The position numbers were made by a program, and so were the translations under genes. Below are positions 24,792 to 33,274 of a stretch of DNA of 64,000 nt, piece by piece; position 1 is the stretch's first letter, and each line of letters begins with the position of its first letter. The notes under the pieces are model-generated. The model was not told where the DNA came from. It searched no databases and was given only the letters and a program-made list of their open reading frames with translations. Location: the NCBI RefSeq assembly GCF_049310885.1, contig NZ_JBMDYO010000002.1:248001-312000 (forward strand), given 5' to 3'. This DNA comes from CAYZJV01 sp049310885. Its GTDB lineage: Bacteria; Spirochaetota; Spirochaetia; Sphaerochaetales; Sphaerochaetaceae.

Positions 24792-26069
24792 CTATTTACC
24801 TTCTAAAGCATCCGCGAAATAATTCATCATCTGTGCAGGTGTGATCTCACCCAATAGTGCCTGTTGAGTCCTTGCAGGCCATACTTGCTCCCAGAAAGTA
24901 CCAAGAGTATCAATATATGGTGGGTTATAAGCCCATGCAGTGGATTCAACCGATGTCATGGCAAATTCACTTTCTTTAAAGTATGAGTCAGCTTCCGCTG
25001 CACCCTTCACGACAGGAATTGACCCGATATAGTGCCCATAGTATGCAGCCTGCTCGGGCTCGGCCATCCATGAAGCGAAGGTAAAGGCCGCTTCTTTATT
25101 CTTAGATGCCTTGGGAATAATATAGTGGTGAAGTCCTGCTTCAACCCAACGATTCCCACCGACTTCTGGAATGTACATGATACCAACTTTATCCTCTCCC
25201 AAAGCTTCCACATGAGCATTAGCACTCATAATATGGTGGACAATCATGCCTGTTAGACCGCTACGGAATCCATCCATAATCTCTGCAAATCCATCACTTG
25301 GTGCACTTGGAGGAGTAACTCGAGCAGTCTTGTGCAAATTAATATACCATTCAGCTGCAGCAATTGCTTCTGGCTTTCTAAATGTGCTATTACCATTTTC
25401 GTCGAACCACTTATTTCCCACTGCAGGCAATATGAAAGACAACATCTGGCCTGTTCCACCACGAGCTCCTCTCATACCAAAACCATAAGCATTAGGAATA
25501 TTTTCAGTGATTTTCTTTGCAGCTGCGAGGAACTCTTCCTTCGTCTCAGGAACTTCAATATTTAATTGCTTGAACCAATCTTTTCTGTAATAGACTACAC
25601 CTGGAAGTGATACGACAGGAATTCCGAATACAGGATCATTTGCAGACACTCGTGAACTTGACCATGCAGAATCTTCGACCAAATCAGCTTTGTCCCAATC
25701 GGCGATATAATCATCAAGAGGCTCAAGAACACCCATATCCCAAAATGCACTTCCCCAAGTGGGTGTAGCGTAAAAAATTACGTCTGCAGCATCTCCTACT
25801 ACTAGACTGGTTGTGTACAAGTCAAATGCACCGCCCCAAGGAATCAATTCAAATTCTGCTTTAATATTAGGGTGCTGTTCATTGAACCTATCGATCAGAT
25901 TGTAGAAGTACGGATCATCTGGATTGTCCAAATGTTGCCAAATTTTTATTGTGGCAACTTCTTCTTTTGCTTGGGACTCCTCCGCTCCTGCAGCAAAAAG
26001 GCTACCAGATACAATCACTACTAGAATTAAGCTAATCCCTAGAAGTTTACATACCTTTTTCATACCCAT
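24792..26069 (-). CDS. CUT1 ABC transporter sugar-binding protein
   Basis: The protein is 425 residues from the ATG at 26069, which has GGAGG 6 bases upstream; the longer frame starting at 26120 lacks one. The signal peptide is MGMKKVCKLLGISLILVVIV ending near SLFAAGAEES. The mature protein is a family-1 extracellular solute-binding protein (IKIWQHLDNPDDPYFYNLID, then VADVIF-like DAADVIFYATPTWG and PEVGGNRWVEAGLHHYIIPK). It catches a carbohydrate or sugar acid for the two permeases downstream. It is first in the catabolic operon. Confidence 0.93.
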   Translation of the reverse strand: MGMKKVCKLLGISLILVVIVSGSLFAAGAEESQAKEEVATIKIWQHLDNPDDPYFYNLIDRFNEQHPNIKAEFELIPWGGAFDLYTTSLVVGDAADVIFYATPTWGSAFWDMGVLEPLDDYIADWDKADLVEDSAWSSSRVSANDPVFGIPVVSLPGVVYYRKDWFKQLNIEVPETKEEFLAAAKKITENIPNAYGFGMRGARGGTGQMLSFILPAVGNKWFDENGNSTFRKPEAIAAAEWYINLHKTARVTPPSAPSDGFAEIMDGFRSGLTGMIVHHIMSANAHVEALGEDKVGIMYIPEVGGNRWVEAGLHHYIIPKASKNKEAAFTFASWMAEPEQAAYYGHYIGSIPVVKGAAEADSYFKESEFAMTSVESTAWAYNPPYIDTLGTFWEQVWPARTQQALLGEITPAQMMNYFADALEGK

Positions 26070-26139
26070 AAAAGACCTCCTATTTTTTTCCCAAACACAA
26101 GCTTGGGTTCTTAAAACCATTAAAACAGGAGAATCACAC

Positions 26140-26158
26140 TTTTCCGTATCGTGGAAAA
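26140..26158. promoter_or_regulatory. Candidate operator in the importer leader
   Basis: TTTTCCGTATCGTGGAAAA has 6-base inverted arms (TTTTCC/GGAAAA) and begins about 11 bases after the predicted transcription start. IclR-family sites often have TGGAAA-type arms, so the IclR regulator of this locus is a candidate binder. No second copy was found near the IclR gene. Confidence 0.4.
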
Positions 26159-26175
26159 TGTTTTCTCCTGATGGA

Positions 26176-26204
26176 ATTGTAACTCACACTATCCACAAAT
26201 TCAA
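26176..26204 (-). promoter_or_regulatory. Promoter of the CUT1 sugar-acid operon
   Basis: On the minus strand TTGAAT (26199-26204), a 17-base spacer and TACAAT (26176-26181). Start predicted near 26169, which leaves a leader of about 100 bases to the binding-protein ATG. Confidence 0.65.
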
Positions 26205-26565
26205 CAAAAATTTATCAAAATTTCTTACAGCTTATTCAACGAATTTATACAAAGAGGTAATATTAATTTAATCTTTATATTGTAATTTTTTATTAAGTAT
26301 ACCCCCCCCTTATCAATGAGTACATTAACTAGAATTCCTAAAGAAAAGCCAAAAATATTTTGGAATGAAGAAATTATCACCCTGGTGAAAAACCCACCTC
26401 ACCACGCAGGGCTGCGAATTAGACTACTGCAAAGGGGGTTTATGTGTTTCGCTGTGTTTCACAGTACCACGTTGACCAACGAATTAGACGTGTTCTGAAG
26501 GGGTCCTGATTTTTAACTTCAGAAGTATAGCTGAGACTAGTCGGGTAGCTACCATGTAATGCAAG
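26205..26565. other. A+T-rich gap upstream of the AbiE operon
   Basis: No gene is recognised. It holds a run of eight C (26302-26309), a short palindrome CTGTG-TTT-CACAG near 26451, an imperfect direct repeat around CGAATTAGAC (near 26413 and 26480), and a possible degenerate AbiEi site with TCACC-CT-GGTGA arms near 26378-26390. Confidence 0.35.
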
Positions 26566-26578
26566 TTTCACTATGTAC

Positions 26579-26607
26579 CATGCTTTCACCACGGTGGTGA
26601 AAGCATG
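26579..26607. repeat. AbiE operator copy 1 (29-bp inverted repeat)
   Basis: A perfect inverted repeat with 14-base arms (CATGCTTTCACCAC / GTGGTGAAAGCATG) around one central G. Its inner 19 bases, TTTCACCACGGTGGTGAAA, recur exactly 80 bases downstream. The flanks are also repeated (26566-26618 matches 26646-26698 imperfectly). Confidence 0.8.
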
Positions 26608-26632
26608 ATTCTTAATGATAGTATATTTTTTA

Positions 26633-26661
26633 TTGCTATTTTAGATTTCACTATATATAAT
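26633..26661 (+). promoter_or_regulatory. Promoter of the AbiE operon
   Basis: TTGCTA (26633-26638), a 17-base spacer and a perfect TATAAT (26656-26661). It lies between the two operator copies; copy 2 starts two bases after the -10 and covers the transcription start. Confidence 0.7.
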
Positions 26662-26663
26662 GG

Positions 26664-26682
26664 TTTCACCACGGTGGTGAAA
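26664..26682. repeat. AbiE operator copy 2
   Basis: TTTCACCACGGTGGTGAAA, identical to the core of copy 1. It covers the predicted start site and ends directly against the Shine-Dalgarno GGAGG (26683-26687), so a bound repressor would block transcription. Confidence 0.8.
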
Positions 26683-26694
26683 GGAGGCTTTTTA

Positions 26695-27750
26695 ATGAAA
26701 GTAACTACCACACTATATCCGAAAGAATATCATCAACTTTTTACAACCTTAACGATAATCCCTATAATAGAACGATGTGACTTTATACGTGATAAGAAGA
26801 ACGGATTCATTGCCAGTCTCATTTTCATCGATTCATCGACTGAATATCTTGATGTGACTGTCTTGAATAGAGCGTTTCCCTCAATTATCGCCAATTTTGC
26901 CAATAGACAAAGGGACAGGGAACACAATCAAAAGAATACGTATCCTGTAATCATGGCTCCATACATATCCAACGAGTCTGCAAAACAGTGTGAAATTTTC
27001 AATATGGGATACATGGATTTATCAGGCAACTGTAGGATATTGGTTCATTCCCTTTTTATAAGCGACCAAGGACATCCAAACAAGTTTGCTATGAAACGCA
27101 AGGCAAAAACCATATTTGATCCTTCTTCGAAAGTATCTTCGTTGATCCTTCGTGAGATAATGAGTGATACAACACAATCTTGGAAATTGAGCCTCATTTC
27201 TGAAAAACTCCTTTGCAGTATAGGACAAGTTTCAAAAGTAAAGGACTACCTCTGTGAGCAACTATGGGCTCGGATGACCTCGGATGGATTGCGAATCATC
27301 GCTCCACAATTGATCATGCAAGCTTGGAGTGAAGCATATTCGAAGAAAGCAGCGTTATTTGAATTGTTGGATTGTTATACGCTTCTGTCGATCTCAGAAT
27401 TCGAGGAAAGGGTACGCAAAATCAAAACTGAATGTGGAGTCGAATGTTTTCTTTCAGGCTTTTCTGGGGGCGCAAGATACACCCCCGTAGTCAGATACAA
27501 CAAGGTTCACTTGCTGCTTAGGGTTAGGGATGTACAATCATTTTTGGAAACTGCAGTTTGCAAGCCAGTTGATACGGGGGCGAACATACAGATACTTGTA
27601 CTATCCAGCGATGAGTTGCTCCATGATTCAAGAGAAATCAACGAAGCTCTGGTGGTATCCCCAGTACAAGCGTATCTTGATTGCATGAGGTTGAAAGGAC
27701 GTGGTGAAGAAATGGCGGAAGCAATCCTAGCAAAGGAGATAATCAAGTGA
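26695..27750 (+). CDS. abiEi: AbiEi-type antitoxin/autorepressor
   Basis: The protein is 351 residues from the ATG at 26695, which has GGAGG 7 bases upstream; the open frame extends 90 bases further but through the promoter. It is a long-form type IV antitoxin. IFNMGYMDLSGNCRILV near residue 105 is the conserved central motif; SLISEKLLCSIGQVSKVKDYLCEQLW is a winged-helix segment; VVSPVQAYLDCMRLKGRGEEMAEAIL is the typical AbiEi C-terminus. AbiEi proteins repress their own promoter by binding paired inverted repeats and counter the nucleotidyltransferase toxin. The last codons overlap abiEii. Confidence 0.85.
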   Translation: MKVTTTLYPKEYHQLFTTLTIIPIIERCDFIRDKKNGFIASLIFIDSSTEYLDVTVLNRAFPSIIANFANRQRDREHNQKNTYPVIMAPYISNESAKQCEIFNMGYMDLSGNCRILVHSLFISDQGHPNKFAMKRKAKTIFDPSSKVSSLILREIMSDTTQSWKLSLISEKLLCSIGQVSKVKDYLCEQLWARMTSDGLRIIAPQLIMQAWSEAYSKKAALFELLDCYTLLSISEFEERVRKIKTECGVECFLSGFSGGARYTPVVRYNKVHLLLRVRDVQSFLETAVCKPVDTGANIQILVLSSDELLHDSREINEALVVSPVQAYLDCMRLKGRGEEMAEAILAKEIIK

Positions 27751-28577
27751 ATGAAGATGATCATCTACACACCTGTATTGATTATTCGGGAGGCCAAAAG
27801 GACGCAGCATACCGAGTATTGGTAGAGCTTTGCTCATTGTTTGAGCAATACAATGACGATATCCGCATAGTAGGTGGATGGGTTCCAGAGTTAATGTTCC
27901 CGAAGCAAGGACATGTAGGGAGTGTCGACGTGGATGTATTGATTAACCATCTAGCTTTACAGGACGAAGGTTATCAGACTATGAAGAGAATCCTTTTGAA
28001 AAATGGGTATCAAGTACATCCTGAAAAATATTTCTCATTTCTAAAACAGGTTGTAATCAATGGCACTCGATTTGATGTCGATGTTGATATCCTCGCTGGG
28101 ATGTATGGTGGAACCAATGAACATAAATGGAGCCAACATATCCAAGGACTCAAAGCTCTGAAAGCTACAGGAGGAGATTTCGCATTCAAATTTAAACCGC
28201 ACGAAATCAAGGTGACAGCACAACGTTCAGACGGTGCCATTGAAACAGCAAAAGTTAATGTTGTTGCTACAGTCCCCTACTTAGTCATGAAAACAGCCGC
28301 AATGGGACGTGGTAAAGCCAAAGATGCCTATGACATCTATTTTCTGATTAAACATTACCGTAATGGGATTGGACAGTTGGCATCTCAATTTTCTATGCAT
28401 TCAGAAACCCCTCTTGTACAGGGAATGAAAACAAAACTATCTGAGAAGTTCGCTTCTATAGATCATGCAGGACCCGTAGATGTCTCGAATTTTCTGGATC
28501 TACGAAATGAGCAAGAAATCGAAATGATAAGACGGGATGCATTTGAACAAGTACAAGCATTGTTATCAGAATTTTAA
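27747..28577 (+). CDS. abiEii: AbiEii-type nucleotidyltransferase toxin
   Basis: A 276-residue protein starting GTGAATGA in a 4-base overlap with abiEi. The DNA polymerase beta-like fold shows GGW (residues 43-45), SVDVDVL (Asp61, Asp63) and a third acidic strand FDVDVDIL (110-116). RGKAKDAYDIYFLIKHY is the conserved AbiEii C-terminal motif. Known AbiEii/MenT-like enzymes transfer nucleotides (for example to tRNA) and stop growth, giving abortive infection. The catalytic residues look intact, so the pair should be functional. Confidence 0.87.
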   Translation: MNEDDHLHTCIDYSGGQKDAAYRVLVELCSLFEQYNDDIRIVGGWVPELMFPKQGHVGSVDVDVLINHLALQDEGYQTMKRILLKNGYQVHPEKYFSFLKQVVINGTRFDVDVDILAGMYGGTNEHKWSQHIQGLKALKATGGDFAFKFKPHEIKVTAQRSDGAIETAKVNVVATVPYLVMKTAAMGRGKAKDAYDIYFLIKHYRNGIGQLASQFSMHSETPLVQGMKTKLSEKFASIDHAGPVDVSNFLDLRNEQEIEMIRRDAFEQVQALLSEF

Positions 28578-28721
28578 TATGGGTTCTACAAGGAAAACAT
28601 GTTAGAAGAACATATTCTTGAAGGGATAAATCCGCTTCTTTCGGTACCATCATAGGTAGAGTATCAGAACAAGAGAATTAATACGGAAAGAACCAAGGAA
28701 AATGCTTTCCCTCATATCCCC

Positions 28722-28761
28722 GAAAAGAAAAAATCCCGGTTCGAGTTGAGCCAAACCGGGA
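28722..28761 (-). terminator. Rho-independent terminator after kduD
   Basis: On the minus strand a stem with CCCGG/CCGGG-type arms (28734-28761; TCCCGGTTTGGC side and GAACCGGGA side) is followed by TTTTTTCTTTTC. It lies 34 bases after the kduD stop codon. Confidence 0.8.
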
Positions 28762-28794
28762 GTGATGAAAGGTCTTTAGAATGAGGCAACGTGT

Positions 28795-29553
28795 CTACCG
28801 ACCGAGGTAGCCACCATCCACGGTTATTACCGTTCCATTCACATAGTCGGAGGATTTCGAAGCCAAAAAGAGTGAGATGCCGGCCATATCCTCTCCTGTT
28901 CCCCATCGTTGGGCTGGGATACGGGCTGTGATCTCTTTGTTTCTCCCCTCGTTCGCCAAGAGGGCACTGTTCATATCGGTTGCCATATATCCTGGCGCAA
29001 TAGCGTTTATGTTGATTCCACGGGATGCCCATTCATTGGCAAAGGCTTTGGTAAGCTGGGCTACCCCACCCTTGCTAGCTGCATAGGCGGGAACGGTGAA
29101 GCCTCCGAAGAAACTGAGCAATGAGGCGAAGTTGATGATCTTGCCATACCCCTTGGGCAACATGATGTTCGCTGCCCGTTGGCACAAATCGAATGTTGCT
29201 GTCAGATTCACCTCCAACACATCATCCCAATCCTTTAAGGGGAATTCCTCTGACTTGTGCCTGCGTTGGATACCCGCAGCATTCACCAAGATATCGAGAT
29301 CACCACCAAGGAAGGCAACCGCTTCATCGAAACCGCGTTTACGGTCGGCCCGATCAGCTAGATCACATGCCACGCCATGGCATACTTGTCCCTTATTGCG
29401 ATACTCGGCGGCGATATCGGCTGTTTTATCGCTGTGAGCTATGATAACCACCTCTGCACCGTAAGCTAGGAATGCTTCAACCACTCCTTTTCCCAATCCA
29501 CGTGATCCGCCGGTTACAATCGCTTTCTTTCCCTTGATGGTAAAATAATCCAT
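28795..29553 (-). CDS. kduD: 2-deoxy-D-gluconate 3-dehydrogenase
   Basis: A 252-residue short-chain dehydrogenase closely resembling KduD. The cofactor motif is VTGGSRGLGKG (about residues 13-23), then NAAG, active-site Ser in FASLLSFFGG, and Tyr-Lys in YAASKG; the end is YVNGTVITVDGGYLGR. KduD reduces 2,5-diketo-3-deoxygluconate to 2-keto-3-deoxygluconate in unsaturated-uronate breakdown. A kduI-like gene 26 bases upstream and a strong terminator downstream define a two-gene operon. Confidence 0.9.
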   Translation of the reverse strand: MDYFTIKGKKAIVTGGSRGLGKGVVEAFLAYGAEVVIIAHSDKTADIAAEYRNKGQVCHGVACDLADRADRKRGFDEAVAFLGGDLDILVNAAGIQRRHKSEEFPLKDWDDVLEVNLTATFDLCQRAANIMLPKGYGKIINFASLLSFFGGFTVPAYAASKGGVAQLTKAFANEWASRGININAIAPGYMATDMNSALLANEGRNKEITARIPAQRWGTGEDMAGISLFLASKSSDYVNGTVITVDGGYLGR

Positions 29554-29579
29554 GTTTCTCTCCTTGTTTTGTCCTACTC

Positions 29580-30389
29580 TTATGCGAATGCCGGGTCGTT
29601 CTTAGCTAGATCGTACCGACGGCTCTCTGGTGTGAATGCTACCAGTATCCACATATACGCATTCTTAGTCCCTGGTGTAGCCACGGTAGGATGGTATCCT
29701 CGCGGGGCCTCAACCATCGTCCCCGAAGAGACTTCGTGGAATACGGCATCTTCTAAAGCGCCGCTTTCCAGGTAGCTCAGGTGGAAGCCCTGCTTTAGCG
29801 TCGGCATATCGAAGTAACAATATACCTCTTCCAGATCCTTTTCGTGCTGGTGTGGTGGCCAGCTCGTCCACCCGCCATCTCCACTCCATGTAAGACCGCA
29901 GATCAGTCGGCTGGCTGGTGTCTCAGGGTCTAGGGTAAACATTACCTCCCGTTGTCCTGCTCCACTCCCATGAATCTGGTGGATGTCACCTATGGGGAGC
30001 TTCTCATCATAGGTGCGGAAGGAGGTCTTTCCGATTCCTGCGTACTGGGCACCACCGATATAGAAGACACAATCGGTACTTGCTGTGATGACTACCTCGG
30101 TATCCGCTGGAATGTAGAAGGAATCGAAGCGCTTCATAGCTTGAGGAAGATCGGCGTTACCCGACAGATTGGCTTCACCTTGTATCAGAGTTACCGCCAT
30201 TTCCAACTTCCCCGATATCAAGGTATGCGAATCCCTTGAGGCCAGGTTCAACCTAAATACATAAGAGACAGTGCTGTCGCATGTATCGGGTGATATCACG
30301 GTATGGAAACCCCAGGCATCGGGGGATTGATGACGCCAGGAGTGCATATCTACTTCTGAAGTTATTGTGGATTTCTTTGATGGTTGCAT
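29580..30389 (-). CDS. KduI/IolB-family isomerase
   Basis: A 269-residue double-cupin isomerase. The metal-binding region is WTSWPPHQHEKDLEEVYCYF (His, His, Glu) with a later His in RGYHPTVATPG. Length and the SxPPHxH pattern are closest to IolB (5-deoxyglucuronate isomerase), but the partner kduD and the lack of other inositol genes suggest it acts as 5-keto-4-deoxyuronate isomerase (KduI role). The start at 30389 is preceded by AAAGGAAC. The leader is shared with a 13-codon stub near 34530. Confidence 0.82.
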   Translation of the reverse strand: MQPSKKSTITSEVDMHSWRHQSPDAWGFHTVISPDTCDSTVSYVFRLNLASRDSHTLISGKLEMAVTLIQGEANLSGNADLPQAMKRFDSFYIPADTEVVITASTDCVFYIGGAQYAGIGKTSFRTYDEKLPIGDIHQIHGSGAGQREVMFTLDPETPASRLICGLTWSGDGGWTSWPPHQHEKDLEEVYCYFDMPTLKQGFHLSYLESGALEDAVFHEVSSGTMVEAPRGYHPTVATPGTKNAYMWILVAFTPESRRYDLAKNDPAFA

Positions 30390-30444
30390 AGGGCTTTGTT
30401 CCTTTACATGGCTGATTCAATACTCTTGATCTACCGAAAACTGT

Positions 30445-30490
30445 TGCCAATTTGTTGAAAATGCCCGAATTTCCTCACTTGGTCAAGGAG
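30445..30490 (-). repeat. 46-bp promoter-region block, copy A
   Basis: This block upstream of the kduI-like gene matches 34566-34611 at 40 of 46 positions and in the same orientation. On the minus strand it contains CTCCTTGACC (a possible -35 inside the partial dyad CCTTG-AC-CAAG) and AAATTCGGGCATTTTCAAC. It probably holds the promoter and a regulator site. Confidence 0.65.
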
Positions 30491-30562
30491 GAGCGTAAAA
30501 CAGGGGCAAGTTTGCATGCCCAATCACTACTTCACAGGGAAATTGATGGAGAACCCAACAAT

Positions 30563-30600
30563 GTAAAATGGGCACATCGCCTATACTAACTCGATGTGCC
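30563..30600 (-). terminator. Terminator after the NhaC gene
   Basis: On the minus strand GGCACATCG and CGATGTGCC form a perfect 9-bp stem (30571-30600) followed by CATTTTAC. It lies 31 bases after the antiporter stop codon. Confidence 0.55.
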
Positions 30601-30630
30601 TCATAGTTCATGTCTAAAAGAAATTTTACT

Positions 30631-32049
30631 TCAATTACTTAGGGGCTCTTTGAGTTGCTCCCCATTCTCACCTTCATAACGGAGTCCCCATCCAGTAGCT
30701 ACTGCAAAAACAAGCGTGACAAAGAGTGTTATTGGATAGATTAAACCTCCAGCTATAGCAACAGGACTCACCCCACTGAGGGCTACAGAAATGAAAACGA
30801 AGACACTGAGAAATGGAATGACAACAGGAAGGCTGTTTACAAAACCATCAAGTAAATTCGCTCGACGATAGGGATGAATTCCTTTACGGTTCCCAATCTC
30901 ATTTACTACTGGACCGAACGTAAGGATTGAAGCACTTGTCACGCCACCGAAAATCATGGTAGTCAGGCATGCTCCTAATCCGATAGCAACTTCAGTTCCC
31001 TTAACTGTCTGTCCCATCCTACTTTTTAGGATGGCCTCTACCAAGAGGTCCAGAGCACCAGCAGCTTGAAGAACTCCCATAATACCAAAAACTGAGATAA
31101 CCAAAGTGACGGTACTCATAATGCTTTCCACACCGGTTGGTAAGAACCCAGTGACATGGTTTCCCAATTCACCTGAAGAGGCGAACAGGCTATCCCATGT
31201 AAATATTCCAGTAGCCAACCCCGTGATAATTCCAGTAACGAGACCCACTGAAATAGCTTTGAACAGATCCCGACTCACTACGGCAACTACCAGAAGTAAG
31301 GTGACGGGAATGAGCATGAACAGTCTTTTGGGATCTCCTAATGCCCCGACATTAGCATCGACAGTACCCCCAATACCACCAATAATCAGATAAATAACGA
31401 ATGCAGCTATAGAAGCCACAAGAGAGTATTTGAACCGACTAGCGACGACACCTGCAATCTCAGCGGTCCTTTCCTTGTCTCGATACGTTTGTGTTGAGGA
31501 AGAAGCGATTGTTGTGTCTGAAATAGGTGCGAGGTTATCACCAAAAATACAGCCACTGGTGATTGCTCCAGCGAGAAAAGCTGGATTCGCACCTAGAGCG
31601 ATACCCGAACCAAAGAAAATCGGGAATGCTGCGAACATCGTTCCAATAGAAGATCCTGTAGCAGTTGAAATGATACAAGTGGCAAGGAATGTAAATGCAA
31701 CAAACATCCCTCCTTTCATTCCAATTTTGTTTGCGACCCAGACAAAGCCTTCAGAAGCACTACTATCCTTCATCATCTGCGAAAACATTCCAATTATGAA
31801 AAGGATAATAACAATGGTGACCGAGTTGGGGCTCGCTATACCTTTGATTACAGAATCCCAGTATTTTTTATAATCCTTAGCAAACGGAGCACCAATAAGT
31901 AGCCCGAGAAATCCACCCATCGCCAATGCATGCATATCATATGATAAGTAAACAAGAAACAACAAAATACAGAAAATAAAAAATACTACCAGCGGTACGA
32001 ATGAAAAGCGCCAACCTCCCCTGAACTCCAAAACTGACTTCTTCTCCAT
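30631..32049 (-). CDS. NhaC-family Na+/H+ antiporter
   Basis: A 472-residue membrane protein with about 12 hydrophobic segments. The conserved TATGSSIGTMFAAFPIF and GCIFGDNLAPISDTTIAS motifs are those of the NhaC ion-transporter family, whose members exchange H+ for Na+, sometimes together with malate/lactate or an amino acid. GGGAG lies 7 bases upstream of the ATG. It is the last gene of a RidA-aminotransferase-antiporter operon, which suggests it carries an amino acid or its keto acid and not only ions. Confidence 0.9.
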   Translation of the reverse strand: MEKKSVLEFRGGWRFSFVPLVVFFIFCILLFLVYLSYDMHALAMGGFLGLLIGAPFAKDYKKYWDSVIKGIASPNSVTIVIILFIIGMFSQMMKDSSASEGFVWVANKIGMKGGMFVAFTFLATCIISTATGSSIGTMFAAFPIFFGSGIALGANPAFLAGAITSGCIFGDNLAPISDTTIASSSTQTYRDKERTAEIAGVVASRFKYSLVASIAAFVIYLIIGGIGGTVDANVGALGDPKRLFMLIPVTLLLVVAVVSRDLFKAISVGLVTGIITGLATGIFTWDSLFASSGELGNHVTGFLPTGVESIMSTVTLVISVFGIMGVLQAAGALDLLVEAILKSRMGQTVKGTEVAIGLGACLTTMIFGGVTSASILTFGPVVNEIGNRKGIHPYRRANLLDGFVNSLPVVIPFLSVFVFISVALSGVSPVAIAGGLIYPITLFVTLVFAVATGWGLRYEGENGEQLKEPLSN

Positions 32050-32050
32050 A

Positions 32051-33274
32051 CTATACTCCCTTTTTTTTAGCTAAGGCTTTAAGAGCCTCGTTGATTCTTT
32101 CACAAGCTTCTCTAGCTCGTTCGTCATCAGCAAAACATCCAGTTACTATCCGAATGTAACCTTCCCCCTGTTTTCCATATGGTGTACCTTCATTTACCAA
32201 TATCTTCGCATGCTCCAAGATGTGAGCTACGACTTCACTCGAAGTACCCAATCGTGATACATCGATCCACGTAAGGAACCCACTCTCGCTTTTCTGGATT
32301 CTTATAGATTGATTATCCTTGAACACTTCATGGACTAAGTTCCTCCGGCGTTCCAAGCGAAGATTGATATCCTTAAGGATACTCTCGTCGTCCAATGCCT
32401 TAATAGCTCCAATCGAAGTGACTGTAGCTGATGCTCCCAACACATTTACAGCTCCGCCATATAGGACATCCATAATCTTCTCATCAGCATAGATATAGCC
32501 AATCCTAAAACCGCTTAATCCTAAGCCTTTGGAGATTGAACAGACTGTAACGGTCCTTTCCCACATTCCTTCGATTGTTGCTGGAGCGATGAATTCAATA
32601 CCGTCATAGATGTGATCTTCAAATGCTTGATCGCATACCAATACCAGATCATGCTTAATCACAAATTTCGCCACTTTCTCCAACACATCCTTTCGGAATA
32701 CTGTAGTTGTGGGGTTGTTGGGGTGGCAAAGAACCAGCATCTTGGTCTTATCCGAAACCCGTTTTTCCAACTCCTCAATGGACAATTGCCATTTGTCCTC
32801 AGAATGTAGGGGAACCGGAACTGTTACCCCACCTAAAAGTTTTGGGTTGAGAAAATTACTTGGATAACTTGGATCAGGGACCAGAACTTCATCGCCAGGT
32901 GAGATAAATGGCATCATCGCATACAATAATCCTGAATCGGAACCGGGTGTGACAATGATATTCCTACTTGGATCAAGTTGTAATCCTGTTGTGCGTTGAA
33001 TTTTTCTCGAGATCGCTTCACGCAACTCGAACTTTCCGATCGGCATGGAATAATGGGACGGAAAACCATCTTCCAAAGCTTCAACCATCACTTTCTTCAC
33101 CGAATCAGGAATCGAAGGATCGGGAAAAAATGGGTCAGCCCACGCCATGATATCGACACCCTGTTCTATCAGCTTTCCCACTCCCTCCCCAACATCTGCC
33201 TTTGTCACTGTCTCGAACAGTCCCCCTTTCAGGGAAGAGAAGCGACTATTCATTTTTTCTTTAATGTCTTTCAT
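32051..33274 (-). CDS. Class I/II PLP-dependent aminotransferase
   Basis: A 407-residue fold-type I aminotransferase. VTPGSDSGLLYAMMPFISPGDEVLVPDPSYPSN holds the cofactor-phosphate loop, CHPNNPTTTVF the substrate Asn, VCDQAFEDHIYDG the PLP Asp, and SISKGLGLSGFRIGY the Schiff-base Lys and Arg. It moves an amino group between an amino acid and a keto acid. It overlaps ridA by 4 bases and precedes the antiporter by one base, so the three act together, probably in use of a specific amino acid. Confidence 0.9.
   Translation of the reverse strand: MKDIKEKMNSRFSSLKGGLFETVTKADVGEGVGKLIEQGVDIMAWADPFFPDPSIPDSVKKVMVEALEDGFPSHYSMPIGKFELREAISRKIQRTTGLQLDPSRNIIVTPGSDSGLLYAMMPFISPGDEVLVPDPSYPSNFLNPKLLGGVTVPVPLHSEDKWQLSIEELEKRVSDKTKMLVLCHPNNPTTTVFRKDVLEKVAKFVIKHDLVLVCDQAFEDHIYDGIEFIAPATIEGMWERTVTVCSISKGLGLSGFRIGYIYADEKIMDVLYGGAVNVLGASATVTSIGAIKALDDESILKDINLRLERRRNLVHEVFKDNQSIRIQKSESGFLTWIDVSRLGTSSEVVAHILEHAKILVNEGTPYGKQGEGYIRIVTGCFADDERAREACERINEALKALAKKKGV

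Noticed and set aside
26302..26309. Run of eight C as a possible phase-variation tract
   Set aside because: It lies in a gene-free stretch, not in a promoter spacer or reading frame, so no switching effect can be proposed.
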